DNA of 64,000 nt from Acidimicrobiia bacterium (lineage in GTDB: Bacteria; Actinomycetota; Acidimicrobiia; Spongiisociales; Spongiisociaceae): contig VXMP01000048.1 of NCBI GenBank assembly GCA_009841075.1, forward strand, positions 1 to 64,000. The letters run 5' to 3'. Of this stretch, positions 27,213-36,318 are shown piece by piece; the first letter of the stretch is position 1; every line of letters starts with the position of its first letter. The translations under genes and the position numbers were made by a program. The notes below the pieces were generated by a model, which saw only the letters and a program-made list of their open reading frames with translations, made no database searches and was not told where the DNA came from.

Positions 27213-29992
27213 GTCGACGGTTCCTCGCGTTTGGTTTCCGGGATAAGTAACGACAATGCCAGTAGCAGGAGTGTGAACAAACCGGCCGCCCGGGCTTGAA
27301 GCCGGTAGGAAGAGACGCCTTCGAAGACGGCGGCACCGGATTCGGCCGACACCAGGTTGGCCCAACCGTCCTGTTCCCAGGGCTCGGGACCCCATCCCGG
27401 GTCGGCGTTTTCCGCGATCCGCACCTGCCCGGGGGTGGGTTCGCCTTGGTAGTCGGGGACGGCCCATGACCAGGCCACTCCCGAGTCGGTCACTGCCCGA
27501 TAGGAGGGAACCTGGTTTTCCCATACCCCGCCGGACTCTCCTACATACAATCCGACCAGAGGATTCATGTCCAGTTGGGTCGCCATAGATTCGGTCAGGG
27601 GGCTGGGGCCGGTAGCGACCAACCAGCGAATCCCGAAGCCGGACAGATGTTGGCCAGGACGGATCTCGTCGCTCGCCATAATGTTGGTAAGGGTTTCCTC
27701 CAGGGCGATATCCCCCAACCTGGGAGCGGGAAGCCAGGCCTGGGCGTAGTCAAGGGTGCCGCTCAGCAGGCGATAGGGGGTTCCGTCGGACAAGAGACGA
27801 TGTTGGCCGGGAATGGTTTCCGCCGGTCCGGTCACCAACATCCGGTCGGCACCGTGGGCTTCGCTACGCCCGACCGCAAAGCCCAGGGTTTCGAATCGGT
27901 CGTCCGGCAGGCCCATTCGTCCGGCCGGAATAGGGATCAAGGTACTGAGCCCGACCAGCAGAGCGGCCACCAGGGTGGCATAGGCGAAGAAGCTCCGCCA
28001 CAGCGGTACCTCCAGACCGAGAGAGGAGGGAAGGTCTATGGCAGCGGCGGTTATCAAGGCCAATCCGAGCGCCATGGCCAATAGACCGGCCACGCTAGCT
28101 TCCCGACCCACCCCTAGGTCGGACGAACTGGACAGGAAGACACCGGCCGATCCGATTATCCCGCCCGCCATCCCCACTTTCAATGCCCCACCCTGTCCGA
28201 AGAACATGGTCCCGGCCGCCACGGCCACAAGCGGTATATAAACCCACCACGAGGGGGCGGGGTGGAAGGGGGTGCCGGCGGTGATAATCTCTCCTGCCCC
28301 ATGCACCCCCAGCCAGGGGAACAGTACGGGAAGGCTCAACAAAAATCCTGCCGAGCCGATCACCAGCGGCCGGAGGCGGCGGGAAAGCCCTGACCAGACC
28401 AGTCCGAACAACAGGGGCAAAACCACCGCAACCGGAACAAATACGGCCGAGGCGATGGTCGCCAAACCTACCCGCGCCGTTCGTTTTATCCGGCCCGGTA
28501 CGGTCTCAGGAAGGGGGGCGATCACCCCGACCAACGCCCACGGCAGCCCACCCAGACCCAACAGGGCGGGCCAGTAGCCCTCTCCGGCCAGGTAAATGAG
28601 GGGGAATCCGGCCACATACACCGCCCCGGCTATCAGGCGAGCACCTGGACTAAGACCCAGTCGGCGCACCAGCGCAATGATGCCCGCCAGTCCCAAGGAA
28701 ACGGCCCCGACGGTTAGCCCGCCCGCCGCCAACCCGGGCCGGTTGCCCAGGATCAGCTGGATCAGAGCGGTAGCACCTACCGAAGGATGCAGCGGTTCGG
28801 GGCTTCCCAATCCCCCTGGGTGCCAGCCTCCTGTGTAGACTCGCAGGGTATCCCAGGCCGATTCGGCCAGAGGCAGCACAAACCCGATGGCGGGTAGACC
28901 GTCGGTGATGATGGAGCGGTTGAGCATCAGGATAAGGGCGATTCCCAGCACCGTGGTTATGAAGTCGGGACGCTGCCATAGGGCCGGACCCGGGTCGTCC
29001 GACTCGTCAACCTCATAGCCCGTCCCCAACAGGGTTCCCAACTCGGACCCGATCCGGCCCAGCTCCAACGACCCCTTTAGCTGGTAGCGGAACAGCTCGG
29101 CGTCGGATTTTAGCGAGGTAGAAGGGGCCCGACGGCGGGCCGCCCAACTGGAAGGAAGGTGGAGCAGGTTCCAAGCCCAGGTACGAACCCAGTCCAAGAA
29201 CGCCGCCGGTGCACCTTTGAAAAGCAGATAGACCCATTGGGCCAGCCCGACCAGAAACAAACCGGGTAGGGCCCATAGGAGGGTGGCGATCGAATAGGTT
29301 TTTAGCATCACCCGGAGGCGGCCGGCCTGTTCCCGCCAGGTCATAGCCCGATTGGCACCGCCCACCGGAGAAAACACTTCCGAGGCGGGGGTCACCACCA
29401 CCCGACCACCTACCACCCGGGTCCGCTGACAAATATCCAAACCGAACGACAGGTAGGGCAGGGAATGATCCAATCCGCCCAGGCCTTCGACCAAATCTCG
29501 TCTGACCAGTAGGGAAGCCGGCTCCAGGAAGGCCACGTCTCGGATAACCTCGAATTGTTCCTGGTCGATCTCGCCGTGTTCCAGTCCGGAATGAGGGAAC
29601 CCGAACACATCGGTGGCACCCCCCACCGACCGGAGTCGGTCGGGATGGTCGGCGTCCAGGATCTTGGAACCCACCACCGATGCCTCCAGCCTTTCGGCCG
29701 CCTCCACCAGGGCCTCCAAAGCGTCCGGCCGGGCCGTGGTACGGGCGTCCAGCATCCATAGGTAAGGGACGGTCGGGTCCAGGGTGCCCAGTGCGTCCGA
29801 CAAACGCCTAAAGGTTCTCGACCCGGAGTCCTCTGCGGCCGGCGGCGGCCTATCATCGGAGATGACTACCACGTCTTCGACCTCGTAGACTTGTTGGCGG
29901 ATAGTCTCCGATACGGCGGAGATATCTTCGCCTCGGCGTGCTACAACCACCGCTAGAACACGCGGTTTAGGGCTTGGCGAGGGCTGGTCCAT
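27209..29992 (-). CDS. GT2 glycosyltransferase with large membrane region
   Basis: The 927-aa protein starts with a GT2-like nucleotide-sugar domain (about residues 1-240): VLAVVVARRGED, then LWMLDARTTARPDALEALV as the donor/metal segment and FLEPASLLVRRDLVEGLGGLD near the acceptor site. Around a dozen membrane helices and extracytoplasmic stretches fill the rest, ending with a helix and RREEPST-type tail. Such fusions glycosylate envelope polymers in actinobacteria. It heads the four-gene operon and is divergent from cofD, an arrangement also seen in other actinobacteria (family knowledge). Confidence 0.75.
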   Translation of the reverse strand: MDQPSPSPKPRVLAVVVARRGEDISAVSETIRQQVYEVEDVVVISDDRPPPAAEDSGSRTFRRLSDALGTLDPTVPYLWMLDARTTARPDALEALVEAAERLEASVVGSKILDADHPDRLRSVGGATDVFGFPHSGLEHGEIDQEQFEVIRDVAFLEPASLLVRRDLVEGLGGLDHSLPYLSFGLDICQRTRVVGGRVVVTPASEVFSPVGGANRAMTWREQAGRLRVMLKTYSIATLLWALPGLFLVGLAQWVYLLFKGAPAAFLDWVRTWAWNLLHLPSSWAARRRAPSTSLKSDAELFRYQLKGSLELGRIGSELGTLLGTGYEVDESDDPGPALWQRPDFITTVLGIALILMLNRSIITDGLPAIGFVLPLAESAWDTLRVYTGGWHPGGLGSPEPLHPSVGATALIQLILGNRPGLAAGGLTVGAVSLGLAGIIALVRRLGLSPGARLIAGAVYVAGFPLIYLAGEGYWPALLGLGGLPWALVGVIAPLPETVPGRIKRTARVGLATIASAVFVPVAVVLPLLFGLVWSGLSRRLRPLVIGSAGFLLSLPVLFPWLGVHGAGEIITAGTPFHPAPSWWVYIPLVAVAAGTMFFGQGGALKVGMAGGIIGSAGVFLSSSSDLGVGREASVAGLLAMALGLALITAAAIDLPSSLGLEVPLWRSFFAYATLVAALLVGLSTLIPIPAGRMGLPDDRFETLGFAVGRSEAHGADRMLVTGPAETIPGQHRLLSDGTPYRLLSGTLDYAQAWLPAPRLGDIALEETLTNIMASDEIRPGQHLSGFGIRWLVATGPSPLTESMATQLDMNPLVGLYVGESGGVWENQVPSYRAVTDSGVAWSWAVPDYQGEPTPGQVRIAENADPGWGPEPWEQDGWANLVSAESGAAVFEGVSSYRLQARAAGLFTLLLLALSLLIPETKREEPST

Positions 29993-30058
29993 TAGACCCC
30001 AATATTGCTACAGAATGAGCTATCCCACAATAATCATGCTCCCCCGATTTTCCTGCCT

Positions 30059-31000
30059 ATGACCGACGAGGTGCGCGTGGTGGTCTTGTCGGGTGGGGTG
30101 GGCGGTGCCCGGCTGGCCCGAGGTTTCGAATACCTGGAGGGGGTGGAGGCCACAGTGGTGGTGAACGTAGGTGATGACGACACTTTTTACGGTTGGTCGG
30201 TTTCCCCTGATATCGACACTGTCCTTTATACGCTGGCGGAAATCGAGGGCCCACCGGGCTGGGGTAGGGCCGACGACAGCTACTTCCTGATGGATCACCT
30301 GGACACCTTCGGGGTTGACACCCGATTTCGGATAGGCGACGCCGACGCCGCCCTCAACCTCTACCGGACCATGCGGCTCCAGGCGGGTGATCCCCTGCAT
30401 GCCGTCACCACCGATTTAGCCGCCATGATGGGCCTTTCCTCCCGGGTGCTACCCGCCACCAACGATCGGTTGCGAACCCGGGTGCGGGTCGGAACCAAGG
30501 GTTGGATGGACTTTCAGGAATATTTCGTCCTAGGCGGCCACCAGGACCGGGTGGACGAGGTGCGGTTCGTCGGTCAGGAAGCCGCCCGGGCCGCTCCCGG
30601 GGTGGTAGAAGCAATTGTCGGGGCCGACATGGTGGTTATCGCTCCTTCCAATCCTCCCCTTTCGGTCTGGCCGATCCTGGCGGTCACCGAGATCGCCGCC
30701 GCGGTGGGTCGGGCCTGTCCGGTTATGGCGGTTAGCCCTTTGTTCGGGGGCCGGGCTCTCAAAGGCCCGACCGACCAGGTTCTCAACTCGCTGGGGTTTC
30801 CGCCCGGCCATGCCGGAGTGCTGGCCGCCTATCCCGGCCTGATCCGGGATTTTTTCATCGACCATGAAGACCAGGAGGAACAGTCGGCGTTGGCCGAGAC
30901 AGGGGTGTCCGTCCACGTTGAATCAACTCGGATAGCCGGTCGGGAACAGGCGATCGGGTTAGCCGGAAGGATCGTCGAAGTAGCCCAGGGTTCGCCATGA
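30059..31000 (+). CDS. cofD: 2-phospho-L-lactate transferase (F420 biosynthesis)
   Basis: CofD/FbiA joins a phospholactyl- or phosphoenolpyruvyl-guanosine unit to FO, giving (dehydro-)F420-0. The N-terminal VVLSGGVGGARLARGFE motif and NVGDDDTFYGWSVSPDIDTVLYTL, NDRLRTRV and IAPSNPPLSVWPIL match the family. The 313-aa length is normal. I choose the ATG at 30059 because the 18 extra residues in the track have no counterpart in the family. The stop overlaps cofE as ATGA. Confidence 0.93.
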   Translation: MTDEVRVVVLSGGVGGARLARGFEYLEGVEATVVVNVGDDDTFYGWSVSPDIDTVLYTLAEIEGPPGWGRADDSYFLMDHLDTFGVDTRFRIGDADAALNLYRTMRLQAGDPLHAVTTDLAAMMGLSSRVLPATNDRLRTRVRVGTKGWMDFQEYFVLGGHQDRVDEVRFVGQEAARAAPGVVEAIVGADMVVIAPSNPPLSVWPILAVTEIAAAVGRACPVMAVSPLFGGRALKGPTDQVLNSLGFPPGHAGVLAAYPGLIRDFFIDHEDQEEQSALAETGVSVHVESTRIAGREQAIGLAGRIVEVAQGSP

Positions 31001-31701
31001 CCGTATCCGTAATCCCCCTGAACGGTATACCGGAAGCCGAACCAGGAGACGATGTGTCCCGACTGATCGTTAAAGGTTTGAGGGCGTCTCAGGTGGAATT
31101 GTGGTCCGGCGATGTTCTGGTGGTGACCCACAAACTGGTCTCAAAGGCCGAAGGTCGAATCGAAGAGATCGGCGATTCACCCACTGCCCGCCAACGGCTG
31201 ATCGAACGAGAGGCGGCGGCTATTTTGAGACGACGAGATGATCTGATTATCACCGAAACCCGGCATGGGTTCGTGTGCGCCAACGCCGGTGTGGACAAGT
31301 CGAATATCGGCCCCGGGCGGGCGGTTCTGCTGCCTTTCGACCCGGATAGATCAGCCCGCCGAATCCGGATCCGGCTTCAGCGGGTCTACGGGGTGACGAT
31401 CGGTGTGATCATCACCGACACTTTCGGCCGGGCCTGGCGGCACGGTTTAACGGACGTGGCCATCGGGGTGGCCGGCCTACCTGCCGTGGTGGACTATCGG
31501 GGAACTTCCGACACTTATGGAAACACGCTGGAGGTGACCGAGGTGGCGATAGCAGATGAGTTGGCCGCCGCCGCCGACCTGGTTATGGGAAAGGCCCGTG
31601 GCATACCGGCTGCGGTTATCCGAGGAGTGGAGTACCGAGCTGACGAGTCGGCCTCGGCCGCCGACCTGGTGAGGGACCCGGCACTGGATATGTTCCGGTA
31701 G
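30997..31701 (+). CDS. cofE: F420-0:gamma-glutamyl ligase
   Basis: CofE adds the gamma-glutamyl tail to F420-0 using GTP. The 234-aa protein has SGDVLVVTHKLVSKAEGR, FVCANAGVDKSN and VIITDTFGRAWRHGLTDVAIGVAG, the metal- and nucleotide-site motifs. It is the single-domain form; the nitroreductase-like C-terminal half of mycobacterial FbiB is absent here. It is translationally coupled to cofD. The cofactor would serve the LLM and PPOX proteins in this window. Confidence 0.93.
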   Translation: MTVSVIPLNGIPEAEPGDDVSRLIVKGLRASQVELWSGDVLVVTHKLVSKAEGRIEEIGDSPTARQRLIEREAAAILRRRDDLIITETRHGFVCANAGVDKSNIGPGRAVLLPFDPDRSARRIRIRLQRVYGVTIGVIITDTFGRAWRHGLTDVAIGVAGLPAVVDYRGTSDTYGNTLEVTEVAIADELAAAADLVMGKARGIPAAVIRGVEYRADESASAADLVRDPALDMFR

Positions 31702-31706
31702 ATCTT

Positions 31707-32663
31707 TCAGCGGTTGAGATCTGCCCTTGATTTGGCCGCCAGGAGGAACCGGGCGGCCATGAGGTCGAGATGTCCTCCCCCGGCATTCTTGAAAAGGGTT
31801 ATTTCCTGGTCGGAACGGCGGGCTGGTACGTCACCCGAGACCAGCTGGAACAGGTCACCGATCAGGTCGTCCGTGGTTATCACTCGGGAGTCGATCGGTA
31901 GGCGAATTTCGCCGGTATCGAGAGCAGTGGCCCGCAGATCGACGTATATAAGGGATCGGGCGATAGCGGCATCATCGACTTCTCTCATATGAGGGCGATA
32001 CGAACCCACCAGGTCGAGGTGGGTTCCTGGGCTCAGCCATTCCCCTCGAATCAGCGGTTCCACCGTCATCGTTGCGCAGGAGATCAGGTCGGCTTCCTGG
32101 ACGGCTTCGGCCAGGTCGGTGGCGATTCCCAGGTCGGTGACGCCGGTGGGTAGATCCTCCCCGAGTTCGGAGGCCAGCGCCTCGGCTCGGGCCTGAGTAC
32201 GGTTCCACATCCGGATTTTTTTGATGGATGGGCAGGTGGCGGTGTGCGCCCTGATCAGGTGGGGTGCCATGGCACCGGCACCGACCATCAGCATGGTGCG
32301 GGCGTTTCGGTCGGCCAGGTAGCTGGACGCCAGCGCCGAATCGCAGGCCGTCTTGAACCAGGTGAGGGCGTTTCCGGTTATAGCCGCCTGCTCCTCACCG
32401 GTCATCGGGTCGAACAGCACATAGACCGTGTTGACAGTGGGCAGGTCGCGATTGGCCGGAAAAACCGTGGCCAGCTTTACCCCCAGGCCGGTGCCAGGTT
32501 GGGAACCTACCCGGGCCAGCAGGAGGTTGCCGGTGCCGTCTTCGGCGAACAGGTCGTTGACCCGGGCAGGCGGAAGGTGGTGTTGGGACTCGAAAAAGTC
32601 GATCAAAGGCCGGTAGTCGAAAAGCTCCAACGCTTCTTCTGGAGAGATAACCAGCATTCCCAT
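31707..32663 (-). CDS. Ornithine cyclodeaminase/mu-crystallin-family dehydrogenase
   Basis: The 318-aa protein has the family's N-terminal substrate half (GTGLGVKLATVFPANRDLP, with the conserved lysine) and a Rossmann half starting MLMVGAGAMAPHLIRAH. NRTQARAEALA and GTHLDLVGSYRPHMREVD follow. Members are ornithine cyclodeaminases, alanine dehydrogenases or imine reductases; which one is unclear. It is convergent with cofE, only five bases apart. Confidence 0.8.
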   Translation of the reverse strand: MGMLVISPEEALELFDYRPLIDFFESQHHLPPARVNDLFAEDGTGNLLLARVGSQPGTGLGVKLATVFPANRDLPTVNTVYVLFDPMTGEEQAAITGNALTWFKTACDSALASSYLADRNARTMLMVGAGAMAPHLIRAHTATCPSIKKIRMWNRTQARAEALASELGEDLPTGVTDLGIATDLAEAVQEADLISCATMTVEPLIRGEWLSPGTHLDLVGSYRPHMREVDDAAIARSLIYVDLRATALDTGEIRLPIDSRVITTDDLIGDLFQLVSGDVPARRSDQEITLFKNAGGGHLDLMAARFLLAAKSRADLNR

Positions 32664-32737
32664 CTCCTAGAAATAATCGGGCCGCCCACCCCGGTGAGTC
32701 GACGGCCCGATGTTCAACGGATGGCTGTTGTCTTGTT

Positions 32738-33160
32738 CTAATTGTCTCCTGAGGCCTGGCCGAACGCCATATCCCGCAACACGACCAGGAAGGCCAGGGC
32801 GTGGCCGAAGATGATGTGGCCGTAGAAGCTGGCACCGATATTGAACTGGAAGACATCGTTGCCCGCCACCAGCGGCATAATCAGATTGGCACCAATCACC
32901 CACCAGATCAGACCGTAGATCAGACCGCCCACCACAATATCCACCAACGGGTTACCCAGTTTTACAACCGACACGAAAAACGCCGTGTAGATGGCCCCGA
33001 TGATGAGGCTGAAAACCACATGGAGGATGAAGCCTACGAAGTCGTTGGCGTCGATCATTCCCCCGATCATGTCCTGCATCCCCCCGCCTGCATAGGCCAG
33101 GAAAAGGTATCCGGCCATCACCCCGGGGACGACACCCCTTCTAAGGTTGGCAATATCCAT
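32738..33160 (-). CDS. Four-helix membrane protein of unknown function
   Basis: The 140-aa protein has four hydrophobic segments (about residues 12-28, 41-64, 74-97 and 110-127) with few charges and several glycines. An N-terminal RRGVVPGVMAGYLFLAYAGGGM may form part of the first helix. A histidine (FYGHIIFGHALAF) lies in the last helix region. I recognise no family. It stands alone between the cyclodeaminase-family gene and the S41 protease. Confidence 0.55.
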   Translation of the reverse strand: MDIANLRRGVVPGVMAGYLFLAYAGGGMQDMIGGMIDANDFVGFILHVVFSLIIGAIYTAFFVSVVKLGNPLVDIVVGGLIYGLIWWVIGANLIMPLVAGNDVFQFNIGASFYGHIIFGHALAFLVVLRDMAFGQASGDN

Positions 33161-33319
33161 GACACTCCACCCCTTTCTTGAGGAATTGGTTTTCTTCAGG
33201 CTACCTGAAAGGCAGGTCTCAACGATTCATTTGCCCTCCAGAGCGACCCATATTTTGGTTAATCCGGCCGATGGGCATAATTTAGGCTTGCCAACCTTCG
33301 ATAGAGGAAAGAAGCCTTC

Positions 33320-35338
33320 TTGTCTATGGGGAGTTCCGCCCTGGATAACAACACAACCATCAAACCAGCCAGAGGCATCTTCAAAGCCGGCCTGATAGTT
33401 CTGATCTTGGCGATGGTGGCAGGATTGGTAGTGCCACCACCTTCAACCGCACAGGGTCCGGTCGGCGTATCCGGCCCGGAGACCATTGAAATCCAAAGCA
33501 ACCAGGAGCGGTGGACCGGATGCGACGAAGCCTCCACCCCCTTTATCCTGCTTTGCCGGGTATACGACGAGATCAAGGAAAACTTCTACGCCCAGGTTTC
33601 GGACCAACAACTGGTGGAGGGTGCGGCTCGGGCGGTCCAGGAGGCCGACCTAGCCTCTCGACCTCGGGAGGTTATACCCCCTCTATGTGCCCTACCTTCA
33701 CCCGCCTTCTCGACGGTTTGTGATCTGATCGACCGATCGAACAATACTTCTGCGGCGGTCTGGGCGGCAACGGAAGGGATGGTTAGGGCCTTGAACGACC
33801 CGATCTCCGGTTTGCTGTCGCCTAGCCAATACCAATCCTGGCAGAACCTCCAGGGCTTGTCGGCTTCCTACGTCGGCATAGGGGTCCGGGTGGGTATCCA
33901 CGACGGAAACTCCGGATGCCGTACCTTGACCGAAACCTGTCGGCTCACGGTCACCGATGTCATCGAAGACAGCGGGGCCGAAGAAGCCGGGTTGATGCCA
34001 GGTGACGTGATCCTGAAAATCGGAGGGGTCACCCCCCAAGGAGATGGGTGCGGTCTGGATGAGTTAGACCAGTTCTCGGTGGGTATGCCGGTTGAGGTGA
34101 CCATCCAGCGGGGTACCGAAGTAATTGCCTACATCATCCCGGCCCGACTTTTAACTCCTGGGGTGGCCTGGGGGCTGGTTGTGGACGACAATATCGGCTA
34201 CATACGCCTCCACGAATTCGACCTGGTGGCCGACCGGGTGTTCTCCGAACAGTTGGAGGAGCTCCTGGACGAAGGGATCGATGCTTTGGTAATCGATTTG
34301 CGCTCCAACCCGGGCGGCTATCTGGGATCGACCCAAAATATCGCCTCCCTGTTCCTTGACGACCAGGATTTGATAGCCCGGCTAACCATCTCCGACGGCT
34401 CCACCGAGTTGGTACGGGCTGAACGTAAACCACAAACGCCTGACGCCAGGGAGATTCCTCTGACCGTGGTGGTTAACAACCGATCCGCTTCCGGCTCCGA
34501 AATGCTGGCTCTGGCGCTCCGACATTACGGACATGAGCTGGTAGGAACCACCACTTTCGGTAAGACCACCGGACAAACCACCAAAGCCATCACCGATCGC
34601 AGCGGGATGCCGATCGGTGCTCTTCGGCTTTCCATTATCCGCTGGGTCGGGCCCGATAACTCCTCTGCCACCGGCGGGATCGTGCCGGACCGGATGATCG
34701 AATTTGCTACCTGCGCCCATCCCGTAACGGTCGCTCTGGAAGCCACCTCGGAGGAGAGCCCCTCCGCCGGGCAGGAACCTCCGCAGGGAGCTTTCGACGA
34801 CGACAACGGGAAGGTTGCTGAAGAGGCCCTCAACCGGTTGGCCGGCCTTGGGGTGTTCGAAGGAACCGAATGCGGGGCGCGGGCAATTTGTCCGAACGCT
34901 CCCATCGCCCGATGGACCGCGGCGGTCTGGATCATCCGAGCCCTGGAAGAGCGGAGCTACCAACCTGAAGAGACTGTTTTTGCCGACGTAGTAGGGGAAG
35001 ACTGGTGGTCGGGCTATGTACAACGCCTGTTTACTTTGGGTGCAACCAACGGATGTGCTACCGATCCGGCCCGTTTCTGTCCCGATCAGGTGATCAGCCG
35101 AGCCCAGATGGCGGCCCTTCTGGTGCGAATATTGGGTCTGGATGAGGCGGTATCGGCCGGATTCACCGATACGGTGGGCATCACGCTCGAATCCGAAATA
35201 GATTCTCTGGCTGCGTCCGGTATCACCACCGGCTGTTCCACCAATCCGGATCGATTCTGTCCGAAACTCCCTCTGACCAGGGGGCAGATGGCGTTATTTA
35301 TCGACCGTGCTCTCCAGGAATTGGCCAAGGGTTCCTAA
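33320..35338 (+). CDS. Exported S41 (CtpA-like) protease with SLH repeats
   Basis: The 672-aa protein has an N-terminal membrane segment/signal (about 21-38). A PDZ-like domain covers about 180-275 (DVIEDSGAEEAGLMPGDVILKIGG), and the S41 core about 285-460. The likely dyad is Ser391 (NRSASGSE) and Lys415 (TFGKTTGQ). Three SLH-type repeats end the chain (about 480-672), with cysteine pairs such as GCATDPARFCP. It probably processes envelope proteins while anchored to wall polymers, a combination common in acidimicrobiia. No neighbour shares its strand. Confidence 0.85.
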   Translation: MSMGSSALDNNTTIKPARGIFKAGLIVLILAMVAGLVVPPPSTAQGPVGVSGPETIEIQSNQERWTGCDEASTPFILLCRVYDEIKENFYAQVSDQQLVEGAARAVQEADLASRPREVIPPLCALPSPAFSTVCDLIDRSNNTSAAVWAATEGMVRALNDPISGLLSPSQYQSWQNLQGLSASYVGIGVRVGIHDGNSGCRTLTETCRLTVTDVIEDSGAEEAGLMPGDVILKIGGVTPQGDGCGLDELDQFSVGMPVEVTIQRGTEVIAYIIPARLLTPGVAWGLVVDDNIGYIRLHEFDLVADRVFSEQLEELLDEGIDALVIDLRSNPGGYLGSTQNIASLFLDDQDLIARLTISDGSTELVRAERKPQTPDAREIPLTVVVNNRSASGSEMLALALRHYGHELVGTTTFGKTTGQTTKAITDRSGMPIGALRLSIIRWVGPDNSSATGGIVPDRMIEFATCAHPVTVALEATSEESPSAGQEPPQGAFDDDNGKVAEEALNRLAGLGVFEGTECGARAICPNAPIARWTAAVWIIRALEERSYQPEETVFADVVGEDWWSGYVQRLFTLGATNGCATDPARFCPDQVISRAQMAALLVRILGLDEAVSAGFTDTVGITLESEIDSLAASGITTGCSTNPDRFCPKLPLTRGQMALFIDRALQELAKGS

Positions 35339-35349
35339 GAACAGCCGGA

Positions 35350-36318
35350 TCAACGGGGGCGGTTCTCGACGAACCAATCTACCGTGGCTTTGATTCCGTC
35401 CTTGAGGGCGATACGAGGTCTCCATCCCAGTTCTCGGCGAGCCCGGCTACATTCCAGCGCAGAACGAGGCACATCGCCGGGACGAGGGGGTCCATGGAAG
35501 GGTTTTCCCTTGAACCAGGCCGCATCGGCCACCATTCCGAACAGAGCCAAGGTGCTGGTCTCAACTCCGGTGCCGATGTTGTAGACGCCGCCCTCTTCCT
35601 GGTCTGCCGCCCGGACTATGGCGTCCACTACGTCGTCGACATAGACGTAGTCGCGGGTGTCGTGGCCGGATCCGAAGATGGTGGGGGGTTTACGCTCCCG
35701 GCAGGCGGCGGCGAAGATGGCCACCACTCCTCCCTCCCCCGAAGAATCCTGACGAGGTCCGTAGACGTTGGAAGGGCGGATTATGGAGTAGGCCGGCCCA
35801 TGATGCCGGCCCCAGAAGTCCAGGTATTGCTCGGCGATCAGCTTGGAAAAACCGTAAGGGGATTCGGGACTTAAAGGGGCGTCCTCGGGGGTGGGAAGCG
35901 GTGCCTCCGACCCGTATATGGCCCCTCCGGTGGAGACGAAAACCAGTCGGGAGGTACCGGCGAGGCGGGCGCTCTCCAGCAGGTTCAGGGTGCCGATGAC
36001 GTTGATGTCGGCGTCTCGGCCCGGTGAGGCTACCGAAGCCGACACCGAGGTCTGGGCGGCCAGATGGAAAATCCGATCCGGAGAATATTTGGCCACGGTG
36101 GCGGCCAGATGTTCGGAGCGGATATCGATCTGATGGATGGTGATATGGCCGAACCGGCGGGCATCATCCAGGTAGGAGAGCCTTCCGGTGGAAAGATTGT
36201 CCAGCACCATCACCTCCCAACCCTCCGCCACCAGCCGATCGACCAGATTGGATCCCAGGAAACCGGCCCCTCCGGTTACCAGCGCCCGTCCTTGGGTTGG
36301 TTCTCCTCGCCACATCAC
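35350..36318 (-). CDS. NAD-dependent sugar-nucleotide epimerase (GalE-like)
   Basis: The 322-aa extended SDR has the NAD motif TGGAGFLGSNLVD, VLDNLSTG, the catalytic YGFSK pair and the STGGAIYG serine/threonine segment. SNVYGPRQDSSGEGGVVAIF is typical of UDP-glucose or UDP-glucuronate 4-epimerases. It overlaps ugd by four bases, so UDP-glucuronate is a likely substrate (inference). A dehydratase cannot be excluded. Confidence 0.85.
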   Translation of the reverse strand: MMWRGEPTQGRALVTGGAGFLGSNLVDRLVAEGWEVMVLDNLSTGRLSYLDDARRFGHITIHQIDIRSEHLAATVAKYSPDRIFHLAAQTSVSASVASPGRDADINVIGTLNLLESARLAGTSRLVFVSTGGAIYGSEAPLPTPEDAPLSPESPYGFSKLIAEQYLDFWGRHHGPAYSIIRPSNVYGPRQDSSGEGGVVAIFAAACRERKPPTIFGSGHDTRDYVYVDDVVDAIVRAADQEEGGVYNIGTGVETSTLALFGMVADAAWFKGKPFHGPPRPGDVPRSALECSRARRELGWRPRIALKDGIKATVDWFVENRPR

